Positions 1-9,600 of a stretch of DNA of 64,000 nt are shown in pieces; position 1 is the stretch's first letter; every line of letters starts with the position of its first letter. The notes under the pieces were generated by a model. The model searched no databases, was not told where the DNA came from, and worked only from the letters and a program-made list of their open reading frames with translations. The translations under genes were made by a program, and so were the position numbers. This stretch comes from Prevotella sp. (GTDB lineage: Bacteria; Bacteroidota; Bacteroidia; Bacteroidales; Bacteroidaceae): NCBI GenBank assembly GCA_016287755.1, contig JAEEWT010000005.1, positions 62,001 through 126,000 on the forward strand, read 5' to 3'.

Positions 1-1858
1 GCGCCGACAGGAACAGGATGCCATCGCCATAGAAAGGTGGTACGTTGAAGGAGAAACGACCGCCGTTGGTGGTTTCCATATCGATGTTCGCGATATTTTC
101 GCCCAATATGAGTTCGCCATTCAGTATCACCTCGTAGGGCAAAGGACGGTTATCATCGCCAAAGAAAGGATCATGGGCACTTTTTGGATTGGCGGTCTGC
201 TCTACAGCGCCCACCTCTTCTATCTCTGTTGAGCCGTTGGTACTGGCTGCCTCGGCCTCCATATCCTCCTCAATCAAACTGCGCAGTCCCATTGAGTCGG
301 CCGTCTCCTCATCCGAGTCGCAATAGCCAAAGATACCTGTAAGCCAATAGCCCACTTCGCATTCGCGGATATCATCAAAATCAATGGTCTTATACACTGC
401 ACCTTCCACACTCATGGTCTGCTCCGGCTGATAGCGCAGGGGAACATCGGCTGTGATCTCGTTATAGTCGTAACGCCGCCAACCCTGAACCAGCATCAGT
501 AAATCGAGGGCCTGACGGTGTTCTGTATCATCGGCCTCGAAATAATAATCGGGATAGGCAATGAAGCCTTGCAGATCGCTACTGAGCAGGAGGTCGGTCA
601 TCATATTCCCTGTATCGTACGTAGGATCATCCGTAGAACCGTCGCGCACACTGATGGAGATATGCTTCGCCTCGGCAGGAGCCTGGAATTGCAGGGTGAT
701 GGGCGCAAAGGACTGATAGTTGTCTTCCACCCCACTCACCGTAATGGGCTGCAGGTTGTAGTCGTGGTGGTTGACAAAGAACAGGCGGTCGGCCAAGGGC
801 TGACCGTTTTCATCCACAATGAGCAGGTCGCAAACGCCTGTGGGGATGTTCGAGGTGTCGATACGATAGGTACCACCACCTGAAAGTTTCTGGAAATGCT
901 TCAGTACCCCACGACAAAGCACCGCCATTCCATAGGCGCTGCCTGACAATCCTCTAAATGCCACCTGTGCTGTGATGGCATCTCCTTGGCTTTCCACATG
1001 AAGGGCACAACCCACCTGCTCGGTCTTGGGCAGACTGAAGGTGTAGTCTTTATCATGATAGTTGAAATGAACCTTTACATCATCATTGTCGGGCACATCC
1101 AAAGAGAACACGCCTCGCCCCTGATACAAGGTACTGATGGGGGTCTTCCTGTTTCCCACTTGCAGCGTACCCTGGATATCCACACATTCACCTTCTTCGG
1201 TCAGCGCCTCGAACGCCACATTACAGCGTGTTCCGGCAATGAGATGACCGCCTTCGGGGTAGAAATTCACGGAAAGCCGTTCCTTGAGTTCTTTCTCCAT
1301 GCGGGTCTTCGGTCGGCTCACGATGTATTTCTGAAGGTAGTCGCCAGTGGAATCAGGACGTTCATATACCGGAATCACCCGACTATAGATGGTTCCGTAC
1401 TGACGGAAGAAGTCGTGGGCCATCTGACGGTTGTAGAACTGCTCACGATCCTTACGGTCGTAAGGGTGCTCAGTAACGCAGAAATTCAGCATCCAACGGG
1501 TATAAGCCCTCAGTTCGTAATAGCCGGAATAAAGCGAGTCGCGCAAGGCGAAGTTCCCATCGCCATGACCGTCAGGAGAGACAATCAGACTCTGTCGTTC
1601 AACAACCAAGCCATCGGGTGAGACCAGTTCCACATACACAATACGACTCATGTCGGTATAGTCGAGGTTGTCGGCCCTTACCACATAGCTCTTGTACCAG
1701 ATGGTGTCGCCTTTGTAATAGCAGGTGTTGTCGAGATGAAGATATACCTTTTCCTGTACAGGTGCATCTTTCAACACACCTGCAATACTGTCGAGCCTTG
1801 TCTGTGCCATGGCTGTCATGCTGACAAGAATCATCAGGAACGTAACGACTTTTTTCAT
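1..1858 (-). CDS. MG2/macroglobulin-like large surface protein, 3' end outside window
   Basis: This minus-strand frame is open from an ATG at 1858 to the window edge (619 codons), so the C-terminus is missing. The N-terminus MKKVVTFLMILVSMTAMAQ is a signal peptide. It is followed by the stretch KVYLHLDNTCYYKGDTIWY, typical of the MG2 (alpha-2-macroglobulin-like) domain of large Bacteroidetes envelope proteins. Later segments resemble the Ig-like and carboxypeptidase-like repeats of that family. An acidic low-complexity stretch (EEDMEAEAASTNGSTEIEEV) lies in the last third of the visible part. The start fits the TATCTTTG box at 1879-1886. The function is unknown; a surface or periplasmic role is inferred from the signal peptide. 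Family assignment is moderately sure. Confidence 0.8.
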   Translation of the reverse strand, partial: MKKVVTFLMILVSMTAMAQTRLDSIAGVLKDAPVQEKVYLHLDNTCYYKGDTIWYKSYVVRADNLDYTDMSRIVYVELVSPDGLVVERQSLIVSPDGHGDGNFALRDSLYSGYYELRAYTRWMLNFCVTEHPYDRKDREQFYNRQMAHDFFRQYGTIYSRVIPVYERPDSTGDYLQKYIVSRPKTRMEKELKERLSVNFYPEGGHLIAGTRCNVAFEALTEEGECVDIQGTLQVGNRKTPISTLYQGRGVFSLDVPDNDDVKVHFNYHDKDYTFSLPKTEQVGCALHVESQGDAITAQVAFRGLSGSAYGMAVLCRGVLKHFQKLSGGGTYRIDTSNIPTGVCDLLIVDENGQPLADRLFFVNHHDYNLQPITVSGVEDNYQSFAPITLQFQAPAEAKHISISVRDGSTDDPTYDTGNMMTDLLLSSDLQGFIAYPDYYFEADDTEHRQALDLLMLVQGWRRYDYNEITADVPLRYQPEQTMSVEGAVYKTIDFDDIRECEVGYWLTGIFGYCDSDEETADSMGLRSLIEEDMEAEAASTNGSTEIEEVGAVEQTANPKSAHDPFFGDDNRPLPYEVILNGELILGENIANIDMETTNGGRFSFNVPPFYGDGILFLSA

Positions 1859-1878
1859 TCTCTTGAACTTTCGCGCTA

Positions 1879-1886
1879 CAAAGATA
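1879..1886 (-). promoter_or_regulatory. Bacteroidetes -7 promoter box for the MG2-like gene
   Basis: TATCTTTG on the minus strand matches TAnnTTTG, 20 bp before the ATG at 1858. It is divergent from the aguA promoter at 1960. Confidence 0.6.
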
Positions 1887-1959
1887 CATTTTTTTGACAT
1901 TCTTCTATCCTATTGAAACAAAAAATCGCAAAACTATCTGCGTTTTCGTATATTTTTCG

Positions 1960-1967
1960 TACATTTG
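1960..1967 (+). promoter_or_regulatory. -7 promoter box for aguA
   Basis: TACATTTG within TTTTTCGTACATTTG matches TAnnTTTG. Transcription would start near 1974, so the gene cannot begin at the in-frame ATG at 1913; the ATG at 1994 is the likely start. Confidence 0.65.
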
Positions 1968-1993
1968 TCATCGAAAACGACGATCAAAAAGAC

Positions 1994-3118
1994 ATGAACG
2001 AAGGATATCCGGAAAACAACCTTGTTCTCCCTGCCGAATGGGAACCGCAATGGGGTGTTCAGCTGACATGGCCGCATGAGGACTCCGATTGGAAGCCGTA
2101 TCTGAAGGAAATTACGGCTACCTATATCGAGATGGCGCGTGCCATTACGCGCTACGAGATGCTGCTGGTGGTGGCTCCGGATGTTGAATTAGTACGCCAA
2201 CAACTCGCTGAAGCAGAGATAGATTTGCAAAAGGTGGTGTTCCACCAGTGTCCCACGAACGATACCTGGGCACGCGACCATGGGTTTATTACTTGTGGAG
2301 TGAGGAGTGAGGAGTGTGGAGTGAGATTACTTGATTTCCAGTTCAATGGCTGGGGCAAGAAGTTCGAGGCGGAGAAAGACAATGCCATCAACAAAAGCCT
2401 ATACCCTACTCTATTCTCCCTCCTCCCTCCTCCCTCCTCCCTCCTCGAATATGAAAATCATCTCGACTTCGTACTCGAGGGTGGCAGCATTGAGAGTGAT
2501 GGGAAGGGAACGATATTCACCACCACCGATTGTCTGCTGGCTCCTAACCGTAACCAACCGCTCACACAGCAGGAGATTGAAGAGGAACTGAAACGCAGGC
2601 TCCATGCAGAACGTGTTCTCTGGATTGATTACGGACATCTTGAAGGCGACGACACTGATGGTCATATCGATACGCTGGTACGTATAGCACCTGACGATAC
2701 CTTATTATATATAGGTTGTGACGATGAAACGGATCCACACTATGAGGATTTGAAGAAAATGGAGCAACAGCTCACTACCTTCCGTACCATAGAGGACAAG
2801 TCCTATCGGTTGTTCAAGCTGCCCATGCCTAACCCGATATATGAAGGAGGAGAGAGGAGAGAGGAGAGAGGAGAGAGGTTGCCGGCTACTTATGCGAATT
2901 TCTTGGTCATCAACGGAGCCGTGCTTGTTCCTATCTATCAACAACCCGAGAAAGACAAGGAGGCCATCCGTATCATCCAGGAAGCTTTTCCCGATCGTGA
3001 GATGATTCCTATCGACAGCAGGACCATCATCCGTCAGCATGGCTCCATCCACTGCTGTACGATGCAGTTTCCACTTCTCCCGAGGAAGGAGGAGGGACGA
3101 AGGAGGAAGGAGAAATGA
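1994..3118 (+). CDS. aguA: Agmatine deiminase (PAD_porph family)
   Basis: This gene likely converts agmatine to N-carbamoylputrescine in the cytoplasm, the first step of the agmatine route to putrescine. Family motifs in order are NDTWARDHG, LEGGSIESDGKGT, CLLAPNRN, a GDDTDGHID histidine segment and a C-terminal GSIHCCTMQFP with the catalytic-cysteine region. The start at 1994 was chosen because the promoter lies at 1960-1967, giving 374 residues, near the family size. aguB follows after 26 bp, so the two steps are in one operon. Oddly, four purine- or pyrimidine-only tracts interrupt or extend the reading frame without breaking it (for example SLLPPPSSLLE and GGERREERGER), in places where relatives have short loops. 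Function is confident from motifs and the neighbouring gene. Confidence 0.9.
   Translation: MNEGYPENNLVLPAEWEPQWGVQLTWPHEDSDWKPYLKEITATYIEMARAITRYEMLLVVAPDVELVRQQLAEAEIDLQKVVFHQCPTNDTWARDHGFITCGVRSEECGVRLLDFQFNGWGKKFEAEKDNAINKSLYPTLFSLLPPPSSLLEYENHLDFVLEGGSIESDGKGTIFTTTDCLLAPNRNQPLTQQEIEEELKRRLHAERVLWIDYGHLEGDDTDGHIDTLVRIAPDDTLLYIGCDDETDPHYEDLKKMEQQLTTFRTIEDKSYRLFKLPMPNPIYEGGERREERGERLPATYANFLVINGAVLVPIYQQPEKDKEAIRIIQEAFPDREMIPIDSRTIIRQHGSIHCCTMQFPLLPRKEEGRRRKEK
2295..3114 (+). repeat. Four in-frame purine/pyrimidine simple-sequence tracts inside aguA
   Basis: The tracts lie at 2295-2325 (GAGTGAG units), 2405-2446 (CTCCCTC units on the plus strand), 2844-2878 (GGAGAGA units) and 3079-3114 (GGAGGAA-like units at the extreme 3' end). 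All keep the aguA frame. They look like microsatellite expansions rather than conserved coding sequence. Confidence 0.8.
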
Positions 3119-3144
3119 TACTGAGAAAAATAATATAAATAAAT

Positions 3145-4035
3145 ATGCGCGAACTGAAAATTGGATTCCTGCAACAGCATAATGTTGCGGACAGAATGGA
3201 CAACATGAAACGCCTGGCGGAAGGCATTACCGATCTGGCCAAGCGGGGTGCTGAACTGATTGTGCTGCAGGAACTGCACAACGGACTCTACTTCTGTCAG
3301 ACTGAAGAGGTGGAGAACTTCGATCAGGCGGAACCCATTCCGGGACCGTCAACAGCGTTCTACGGTGAACTGGCAAAACAGCTGGGGGTGGTCATCGTGA
3401 CTTCCCTGTTCGAGAAAAGAACCACAGGACTGTATCACAATACTGCCGTGGTCATCGAGAAAGACGGGAGCATCGCTGGGAAATACCGTAAGATGCATAT
3501 TCCTGATGATCCGGCTTACTACGAGAAGTTTTATTTCGCTCCGGGCGACCTGGGTTTCCATCCCATAGACACCAGTGTAGGACGATTGGGTGTGCTGGTG
3601 TGCTGGGATCAGTGGTATCCCGAGGCAGCTCGCTTGATGGCGCTGCAAGGAGCCGAGATACTGATCTACCCCACTGCCATTGGCTATGCTGCCAACGATG
3701 ACGAGGCGGAGCAGCAACGACAAAGGGAGGCTTGGACAACCGTGATGAGAGGTCATGCGGTGGCCAACGGACTGCCTGTGATTGCCGTGAACCGCGTGGG
3801 CTTTGAGGAGGATCCTTCACAGCAGACCGATGGAATACAGTTCTGGGGCAGCAGCTTCGTGGCAGGACCGCAGGGAGAACTGATCTACCGCGCTTCTGAC
3901 AACGAGGAGGAGAGCATCATCGTGGAGATTGATATGGAACACAATGAACTGGTGAGAAGATGGTGGCCGTTCTTACGCGACCGTCGTATCGATGCCTACA
4001 ACGATATCCTGAAACGGTTTATTGACGAGGATTAA
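3145..4035 (+). CDS. aguB: N-carbamoylputrescine amidase (nitrilase superfamily)
   Basis: This gene hydrolyses N-carbamoylputrescine to putrescine, CO2 and ammonia, completing the pathway begun by AguA. The nitrilase triad is visible as Glu43 (LIVLQELHNG), Lys116 (KYRKMHIPDDP) and Cys153 (VLVCWDQWYPE). The length of 296 residues is normal. HIPDDPAYYEKFYFAPGD is characteristic of the AguB subgroup rather than other amidases. It starts 26 bp after aguA. Its last 17 bp overlap the convergent transporter gene at 4019-5290. Confidence 0.93.
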   Translation: MRELKIGFLQQHNVADRMDNMKRLAEGITDLAKRGAELIVLQELHNGLYFCQTEEVENFDQAEPIPGPSTAFYGELAKQLGVVIVTSLFEKRTTGLYHNTAVVIEKDGSIAGKYRKMHIPDDPAYYEKFYFAPGDLGFHPIDTSVGRLGVLVCWDQWYPEAARLMALQGAEILIYPTAIGYAANDDEAEQQRQREAWTTVMRGHAVANGLPVIAVNRVGFEEDPSQQTDGIQFWGSSFVAGPQGELIYRASDNEEESIIVEIDMEHNELVRRWWPFLRDRRIDAYNDILKRFIDED

Positions 4036-5290
4036 CGCGCGAAGTGAGGGATGTTACCCAGAAGGTAACGGCACTTGACACGATGACGATAATGAAGAAG
4101 GTACGGTAACCCCATGACATCTGCAGGGTTCCCGCTATCATGGTGGGCAGCATCATTGACAAGGCCATGAACGACTTCGCGATGGTGCGATGGATATTAT
4201 CTGCCGAACGACTGCTGAACACGTTCAGACAATGCAGGTAGAAGATGATGCCGAAGCCATAGCCGAACTGCTCGACGAACACACAGATGCTGATGAGTGT
4301 CAGACTGTCGGGCAAAGCATAGCTCAGAAAGACATACAACAAATCGGGGATGGTCATGGCACTGGCCATCCACCATTTCCAATAGTCGGCTCCGTCGCGA
4401 TGAATCGCCTTCGATCCAAGGACACCGCCTAACGACAAGCCGATGATACCCACCGTTCCCATGACCAGACCATACTCCTGGGGCGCTAAGCCCAGACCTC
4501 CGTTCTGCATGGGGTCGAGCAGGAACAAAAGCGTCATCTTCCCCAATAGGGCCTCTGGCAGACGGTAGAGTAACAGGAAGAGGAGGATCATGGTAATGAG
4601 CGGTTTCTGCATGAAGGTTTTCCACCCACTCTTCGTCTCTTCCCAAACATCCTGAAAGCGGATGATCTGACGGGATGAAGGGGTTTCTTCTGGCTGCTGG
4701 TAGAGATGATATAAGAAGAGCAGGAGGAAAAGACCGGCCACGATGTAGAACACCAAACTCCAGGAATAGCGGATATTGTTCCGATAGAACACCTGCATGT
4801 TACCGGCCAACATCACCAACACACCTTGTCCTACAGCCATGGCCACCTTTTGCGACAGTTGGCGCACCAACTCAGCCCGATGTACGGTCTTACCGATTCG
4901 CTGCTTCCTATAGAGATGATCGGCAGCCTCATTATGGGTGGCGCAGGCAAAGGCAATGAGCCAAAGCAGGAACAAAGTGCCCTGCAGCCAGAACTGCGCC
5001 TGAATGGTGAAGGCCACTCCACCGAAGCCGGCACCTAACAGCAATTCCGTCAGGTAAATCCACCAACGATGGGAATGGGTAGTGGTGACGAACGACTTCC
5101 ACAAGGGTTTGATGACCCAAGGCAGATAGAACCAAGCCACATAGAACGTGATGGCCGCATTGCTCAATCCTAACTGCTTGTATAGGATAACAGCAAGCGA
5201 CATCACGGTAACCTGCGCCAACCCCTTCGCAAAATACAGCGAAGGCAGCCAGCAAGGCAAACTACGTTCTATGGTCGGTTTGTTACTCAA
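4019..5290 (-). CDS. AmpG-like MFS transporter (copy 1 of a tandem pair)
   Basis: A 423-residue hydrophobic protein with about 12 predicted membrane segments. The N-terminus (LPSLYFAKGLAQVTVMSLA, YLPWVIKPLWKSF) aligns by eye along its whole length with the next gene, so the two are tandem paralogs. The family is the PAT/AmpG branch of the major facilitator superfamily, whose best known member imports anhydro-muropeptides. The substrate cannot be read from the sequence. It starts 20 bp after the end of the paralog at 5310, so the two are probably co-transcribed. The 3' end overlaps aguB by 17 bp in the opposite direction. Confidence 0.8.
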   Translation of the reverse strand: MSNKPTIERSLPCWLPSLYFAKGLAQVTVMSLAVILYKQLGLSNAAITFYVAWFYLPWVIKPLWKSFVTTTHSHRWWIYLTELLLGAGFGGVAFTIQAQFWLQGTLFLLWLIAFACATHNEAADHLYRKQRIGKTVHRAELVRQLSQKVAMAVGQGVLVMLAGNMQVFYRNNIRYSWSLVFYIVAGLFLLLFLYHLYQQPEETPSSRQIIRFQDVWEETKSGWKTFMQKPLITMILLFLLLYRLPEALLGKMTLLFLLDPMQNGGLGLAPQEYGLVMGTVGIIGLSLGGVLGSKAIHRDGADYWKWWMASAMTIPDLLYVFLSYALPDSLTLISICVFVEQFGYGFGIIFYLHCLNVFSSRSADNIHRTIAKSFMALSMMLPTMIAGTLQMSWGYRTFFIIVIVSSAVTFWVTSLTSRVNPRQ

Positions 5291-5309
5291 TTCTTCAATT
5301 CTTCAATCT

Positions 5310-6596
5310 TCAATTCTTCTTCTTTCCAAATTCCGGATCAATCTTGATGAACATACATACAAGGAATGTGGCCAGACAGCAGATGATGGTCCATACAAAG
5401 AAATGACGGTAGCCTAACATCTCCTGCAGCCAACCTGCAGCCATGCCCGGTAACATCATACCCAAGGCCATGAAGCCAGTACAGATGGCATAATGGGAAG
5501 TCTTGTGCTCTCCTTCCGAGAAATAGATCAGGTAGAGCATATAGGCCGTGAAGCCGAATCCGTAGCCGAACTGTTCGATGAACACGCAAACGTTTACGGC
5601 CAACAGACTTGCTGGCTGTACGTAGCTCAGATAGACATATACCAGATCGGGTAAGGTGATGGCACACACCATAGGCCAAAGCCATTTCTTCAGTCCGCCG
5701 CGAGACGCAGCAATACCGCCTAAGATACCACCAATGGTGAGTCCGATGATACCCACTGTACCATAGGCCCAACCCACTTGCTCAGTTGTCAATGCCAAAC
5801 CGCCTTTCTCCGTTGGATCGAGCATGAACGGACTGATCAGCTTTACCAGCTGTGCCTCGGGCAAACGGTAGAGCAACATGAAGAGAATGGCTGTGAGCGC
5901 ATGCTTCTTCTGGAAGAAGGTCTTAAACGTCATGAAGAACTCACTGACAATATTCTTGGCCGTTACATTCTCCACGGGATGGTCGCTTGCGGGTTTCGGT
6001 AACACCCATGCATGGTAGATGCCTACCAACAGGAAGAATACCGAGAGGACACCGAACACCACCACCCAAGAGAACGGGATATCACCCGTTGAATCCTCCA
6101 GATGACCGGCCAGGATGACGAGCAAGCCTTGTCCGGCCACCGTGGCTATGCGGTAGAAGGTACTACGGATGCCCACGAACAGCGACTGCTCATGATCACT
6201 CAGTCCGTGCATATAGAAACCGTCGGCCGCAATATCATGGGTAGCCGAGGTAAAGGCCACCAACCAGAAGGCGGCTAAGGTGAGTCGGAAGAAGAGTGAG
6301 GTGGGCACCGCAAAGGCGATACAGGCAAAGCCAACCGCAATGATGAGCTGCATGGTAACAGTCCACCAACGCTTCGTCTTGACCAAATCCACAAACGGAC
6401 TCCAGAACGGCTTGATGACCCAAGGCAGGTAAAGCCATCCGGTATAGAGGGCAATATCCGTATTGGAGATACCCAGTTTCTTATACATAATCACCGCGAT
6501 GGTCATCACGGCTACATAAGGCAATCCTTCAGCGAAATAGAGCGTGGGAATCCATGCCCAAGGACTCTTCGCCTGTAACTGTTCTTCTTTCTTCAT
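5310..6596 (-). CDS. AmpG-like MFS transporter (copy 2 of a tandem pair)
   Basis: A 428-residue inner-membrane transporter with the signature IPTLYFAEGLPYVAVMT and LYLPWVIKPFWSP, typical of AmpG/PAT-family permeases. Conserved segments shared with the 4019-5290 gene include the LLYRLPEA helix and the EQFGYGFG helix. It lies 11 bp before the end of the large SpoIID fusion gene at 6607, in the same direction, so it probably belongs to a cell-wall-related operon. A muropeptide substrate is an inference from family and neighbour. Confidence 0.82.
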   Translation of the reverse strand: MKKEEQLQAKSPWAWIPTLYFAEGLPYVAVMTIAVIMYKKLGISNTDIALYTGWLYLPWVIKPFWSPFVDLVKTKRWWTVTMQLIIAVGFACIAFAVPTSLFFRLTLAAFWLVAFTSATHDIAADGFYMHGLSDHEQSLFVGIRSTFYRIATVAGQGLLVILAGHLEDSTGDIPFSWVVVFGVLSVFFLLVGIYHAWVLPKPASDHPVENVTAKNIVSEFFMTFKTFFQKKHALTAILFMLLYRLPEAQLVKLISPFMLDPTEKGGLALTTEQVGWAYGTVGIIGLTIGGILGGIAASRGGLKKWLWPMVCAITLPDLVYVYLSYVQPASLLAVNVCVFIEQFGYGFGFTAYMLYLIYFSEGEHKTSHYAICTGFMALGMMLPGMAAGWLQEMLGYRHFFVWTIICCLATFLVCMFIKIDPEFGKKKN

Positions 6597-6606
6597 ATCT
6601 AGTTTA

Positions 6607-9600
6607 TTAGTAAATTCTCTTCACCTCCGCACCCTGATAGTAGTGCAGCAGGATCTCGTCGTAACGATACCCTTTCTCACCCATCACGGCAGCACCGATC
6701 TGACACAGACCAACGCCATGGCCCCAGCCTGCACCTTTCAGTACGAACTTCTGCGGGACACCTTGAACGATGTCCAACGCCTCCACCTTGAAGGCACTGC
6801 TATACAGATGTGTCTCACTCAGTGTACGACGGATTTCCAGTTCCTTTCCAATGGTGAACTGGCGTTCCTTACCTACAATCTTGAGCTTCCAAATCCTACC
6901 GCTCTTACCACGCTCCAGAGGCTCCAGCGCAAGAATCTGTCCGAATGACATCTTCAACTTACGCTCGATGAGCTCACGTAGCTGCTCTTGCGTGTATTCC
7001 ACCTGCCAACGATAGAAATCGGATGTCTCCTGATCGTAGTCGTTCAGCACCTGACTCAGGATATGCTTGTCGTGTGTATGACAGAAAGGATCACCATCGG
7101 GCGTGGCTGCATCGGGTACAGAGACGAGATAGGGCTTCGGCGTATCTTCCCAGCAGTATTGGAACTCCTCGGTGACACCACCGCAGCACTTACTGAAGCG
7201 GGCATCACAGATCTCGCCATCATACATCAGAATCTGTCCGCGAGTGGCCTTGACAGCCTCTACCACATGGATATTATCGGCTTTCGTGATACCTTGATAG
7301 CGCTGACAATGGTCATCGGCGCATACATCAAAGATGGTATGGTCGTCACGATCGTACCAGCGTATCAGCTCATCATCTTTCTTCACGAACGAGAAGAAGC
7401 CGTTACCGCCAGACGACTGACTCTGCCGCTTCTCCATCTGGGCCAACAGCCAACTGCGGGAGATAACGGCATGGGCTTTGAGGAATTCCAATGATGAGGT
7501 GGCTTTCATCTCACTGGAGATGACACTGGTGAGATAGCTTTCCACTGGTAGTTCATTGATGGCGCATATCTTACCCTCCTCCACCACCAGACGTAAGGTG
7601 CCGAGGAAGGTTTGTGTTTCCTTACGCTCCCAGTGGAAGTTCACACCGATGGTCACATCCTTCATGGAGAAAGAGGCATCTTTGGTCTGAGGAATGAATG
7701 TCAGTTCACGATACTGGTTACCGTTCCACAGGATTCCTCCCTCGGAGAATGCCACCTCCTGCTCACCTTCAATCAGTGCGCCTTTAGCGGTGTAAGCCTT
7801 GTTCAACGAGAACAGGATGCGTTCGGCACTGACAATACCCACCTGTACTGTGGGCTCTGCTTTCCAGGAAGTCTTGGACAAAGCCGACTGATGTTGCTCA
7901 CTGTATCGGATATGCTCCATGACTTGCTGTACCTCTTCTTCAGTCATACTCACCTCGCGCAGGATATCCACCGCTTTCTCTGGTGTGATCTTCTCGAAAT
8001 CCTCTGGACGGGGCGTGATGATCATTCCTGACATATCCAAAGCCCCAGGACTCACCAGAAGCTGAGCTTCACCCGTTGCTGCATAGCACTCAGGACGGTG
8101 TTTCTTTCTCAGGAATACTACCGACAGATAGTCATCCCCCTGTCGCCAAGCCACGATATTCATCATAGGTTCCTCCTTGCTTGAGGTCTGGGATGCGTTG
8201 ACCGCTTGAAGGGAATCATAGATGATACGGAACAACTGCTCGTCGCTCTTGACTGTCTTACTCTTAATGACCAGTGCGGGAGCAGGATAATCATTGATGT
8301 ATGCTATCTGCTCATCCTCGCTGAGCGAATAGACGGTAGTCAGGTTCCTTGCATACCGCTGCCAGCTGGCTTGCAGGGGCAAGAGTCCACTTGTTCCTGC
8401 CTGGAAATGCATGTGGTCGGGAGCACTGGCTCCACACTTCGGACCGTTATAGAATACCATCAGTTCAGGATATTGATCCAGCAGACGGTGGATCTCGCCA
8501 TAATAATCCTTGATGCGCTGCGGCTGGTGTTTCATCTGTGGAATGGTAAAATGAACCGGAAGGATTGGATAGGGGTTGACGAGAAGATGGAAACGACCGT
8601 CAACATCCTTCGACATCTGCTCGGCAGGACGGTTCTTGTCGCAGAGGAAGCAAGGACGTTCTGCCAAGGTCTTGGCATCGATCTTTGCTCCTGTGGATAC
8701 GATTCTTGCAGGATTGAACTGTACCAGCATGTTCTGGTCGCCTACGGCTAAGTCGCGTGACTTCACGTTCTTCAGAAGATGATAGTTCTGACGCGCCAGT
8801 TCCCAGGTCTCGAGCTGTCGGTTGAAGAAACGTGTCAGGGCACTCCCCTCAGAAGTGATACCCTTGCCGGCATTCAATTGTTGACGAGCCATGATTTCCA
8901 TGGTACGTAAGCGGTCCTTGTACAGGTTGTTGGCATTGACCTTCTCCACACTCAGGGCAGCATCACTGTTTCCACCCCAACGACGACAGAGGTACAACTC
9001 GTTATAGATTCGTCCAATACGATACCGCCTACTGAAAGCCAGTCCTGCGGCATAGTCCTCTCCATAGCTGGTATTAGGGAACTGTATATGGCGCAGCAGA
9101 GGTGTGAAGAACGCACGGGGCGCGCCTAAGCCATTGATGCGCAAGGCATTGTTCATTCCGTTCTCATCGGTCCATTCCGCATGACTGATCAGTCCGGGCG
9201 GCAAGGTATTGAGGTCAAAGTCGCACATCCGGTAGCTACCCACAATCATCGCGGCCTTCTGCTTATAGAAAGCCTGCACAATCTGATGTAAGGTATCAGG
9301 AGATGAATACAAGTCATCACTGTCCAGCTGCACGGCAAAACGTCCGCAGTGCTCATCGTTGATGGCCAGATTCCAGCAGCCGCCTATACCCAAGTCGTGT
9401 CGTGTCGGTTTCAACACAACAAGTTGACCATTGGCAGTTGACTGTTGACAGTTATGAAGGATCTCTCCCGTTTTGTCGGTAGAGTGGTTATCTACTACAA
9501 TAACATTAAAGAGGAAGGTGGTTTTTTGCGCCAAAGCACTCTTTACGGCATCGGCAATCGTTTTCTCACGGTTAAAGACAGGGATAATAACCGAAGCCTC

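Noticed and set aside
518..1621. Plus-strand open frames opposite the left-edge gene
   Set aside because: They lie antisense to a continuous minus-strand frame with signal peptide and family motifs, and have no promoter box or recognisable content.
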